A stretch of 30,923 bases of DNA, taken from NCBI GenBank assembly GCA_033557685.1, contig JAWQRN010000350.1:1-30923 (forward strand). The letters are read 5' to 3'. Shown piece after piece: positions 29,410 through 30,923 of the stretch (the first letter of the stretch is position 1; every line of letters begins with the position of its first letter). The notes under the pieces are model-generated. The model ran no database searches and was not told the DNA's origin. It worked only from the letters and a program-made list of their open reading frames with translations. The position numbers and the translations under genes were made by a program. The DNA comes from Sperchopsis tessellata. Lineage: Eukaryota > Arthropoda > Insecta > Coleoptera > Hydrophilidae.

Positions 29410-30923
29410 AAATATTTTCAAATAAAACATATTTTTTTAAAAAAATTGTGGAAATTTTATTTTTGAGTTTCTTAATATTTAACCACTACAGTTTTTAAGG
29501 CAATACTTTTATTTATTATTTGTCTCAAGTTTCATTAATTTATCTTTAATACAATATAACTTATAATAGAAAAAGAAAGCGGAAATCCAATTTTGGACTG
29601 CTCCTCTAGATTTTTCCAGCAAATGTATTCAAGCAATCTAAATATGAATCTGTGACCATTATTTTGCTATTGTATTTTTATTAATATAGTAGATATTTGA
29701 TTTACAATTTTAATTGATACGATACAGCACAAAATCAGCAAAAATCAGTGCTGGTATACGTTCACCGCGCTGAACTACCTCAGCGCTATTAGCGAATGCT
29801 GTATTTCATCATTATTACCAAACACAAGTATACCTTCAATCATAAAGTATGCCCACATTATTAATCTTATAATAAAATTTAAATTCTTAATAAAGTGAAG
29901 TCCCGAAAACATAAACGGATATCTATAAGTAAGGTAAAACGTTTAAAGTTATTTTATATGAACAATTTGCTTCATGCGCAAACTAGTAGCGAATATAGAT
30001 TCTCCCCTGTAAATTGATACAGCCCTTTGATGGAAGGTGAAATGTCTGAAGTTGAGGTAAAATCTTTTGTTATTACAGGGAATGAAACATTTCGTAGAAG
30101 CGAAACTGCCTTTGCTGGAAATATGAAATATCTTCGGTACCAAATATAAATTAAAGCAGCTTCATGTACAGGTAAGTTCGCTATTTTCTTTATTGCTCCA
30201 TCTAAATTAATTATCACATAAACATAAAGTCACATTACACGGAGCTGGGAATAAGAATTTACGTAAACGCTTATGATCGTAAACAGTTTTACGACTTTTT
30301 AACGTCATAAAATTTTATTAAAAAGTAAAGTTGTGTGTGTAGAAGCCCTAAATCTGCTGTAAACTGTGGAAAGGATACTTTTTATTGATTCTGATGTGTA
30401 TACAAAGATACGATATGGAAATATTTTTCATCGATTTCTTTTGAAATGTTAGGTTTCATTATTAACTCGTGATTATTGATATTGGAGGACAATCACAAAT
30501 ATCGCTGTTGTCGCTACTAAAAAGTTTAAACCCATTTTCTAGTATTTTTCTAACTTAAAAGTAGGTACGTTCGTTTGCACTGAAATATATATACAAATAT
30601 TATTTGCATAAATCACTTTGTAGAGCAAATTCCTTGCGTTCGTTTATTTATTATTAGCCAAACAAAATATAAAATTTTTAATAAGTAACGTCACCTACCA
30701 TTCTGTTTAGTTCACAAATCAGCTACTTATCAGAACAGAGTATCATTCAACCAGTGCCGATCACGATATTGACTACTAAATCCTAACGTCGAAGTATCGA
30801 TAAACTGGCACATTATATGAAAAATAAAAAAAAAAAACAGTTAATTGTTAATTTTTATAGCCGTCAGTGTTTGGTAGGACCTATATCCAGAAGAGGATCA
30901 TGGGGAAGTGCAAAATAGCTATA
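29410..30923. other. AT-rich right edge with no assigned gene
   Basis: Mostly AT-rich. Around 30015-30170 the plus strand is open for 43 codons (YSPLMEGEMSEVEVKSFVIT, then GNETFRRSETAFAGNMKYLR) and the minus strand is open as well, and TACAG/gtaagt at 30173 looks like a donor. No family is recognised and it may be a transposon remnant. Confidence 0.35.

Noticed and set aside
1..30923. CRISPR array, operon or prokaryotic regulatory features
   Set aside because: Spliced insect exons, SINE, LINE and mariner sequences show a eukaryotic genome, and no regularly spaced repeat-spacer structure exists.

Overview
The window is AT-rich arthropod DNA, almost certainly from an insect. Its only recognisable host gene is part of Lar, the leukocyte-antigen-related receptor tyrosine phosphatase, read on the minus strand. 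Nine constitutive coding exons are visible from about 24.81 kb down to 6.97 kb. They encode, in order, the second half of Ig2, all of Ig3 and fibronectin III domains 1 to 5. Every junction has AG/GT borders, phases agree from exon to exon, and the protein can be followed continuously against insect Lar. The signal peptide, Ig1, the first half of Ig2, the remaining FnIII domains, the membrane segment and both phosphatase domains lie outside the window. Both flanks are therefore probably Lar introns.

Layout: 0-0.4 kb holds a retroelement 3' tail with a hammerhead-like fold and a Gag zinc-knuckle relic. 0.6-1.65 kb is a jockey-like LINE relic on the minus strand. 2.29-2.88 kb is a pogo/Tigger-type deletion derivative. 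3.1-3.86 kb is another LINE relic on the plus strand. 4.32-6.13 kb is a mariner with a foreign insert of about 0.58 kb. 6.97-7.36 kb carries the FnIII-5 exons, and the following 5.7 kb intron holds a candidate 9-nt microexon. 13.1-15.3 kb carries FnIII-4 to FnIII-2. A 54-nt candidate cassette exon sits at 15.9 kb. 16.5-17.8 kb holds two divergent Penelope-like relics, 19.87-21.04 kb a second mariner, and 21.9-24.8 kb the FnIII-1, Ig3 and Ig2b exons with a minisatellite and a LINE relic between them. The right flank has a possible antisense signal-peptide exon (25.5 kb), an unidentified ORF (26.1 kb), a tRNA-derived SINE with 8-bp target duplication (26.46-26.77 kb) and a pogo/Tigger-type transposon with a PHD-like tail (27.4-29.4 kb).

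The most interesting points are two unreported-looking, frame-preserving small exons in the Lar ectodomain (9 nt between FnIII-4 and FnIII-5; 54 nt between FnIII-1 and FnIII-2), both of which would lengthen inter-domain linkers, and the hammerhead-like fold at the left edge. The transposons examined all carry stops, frameshifts or deletions and look inactive. No convincing new multi-gene system was found. All family assignments come from reading motifs by eye, without database searches.
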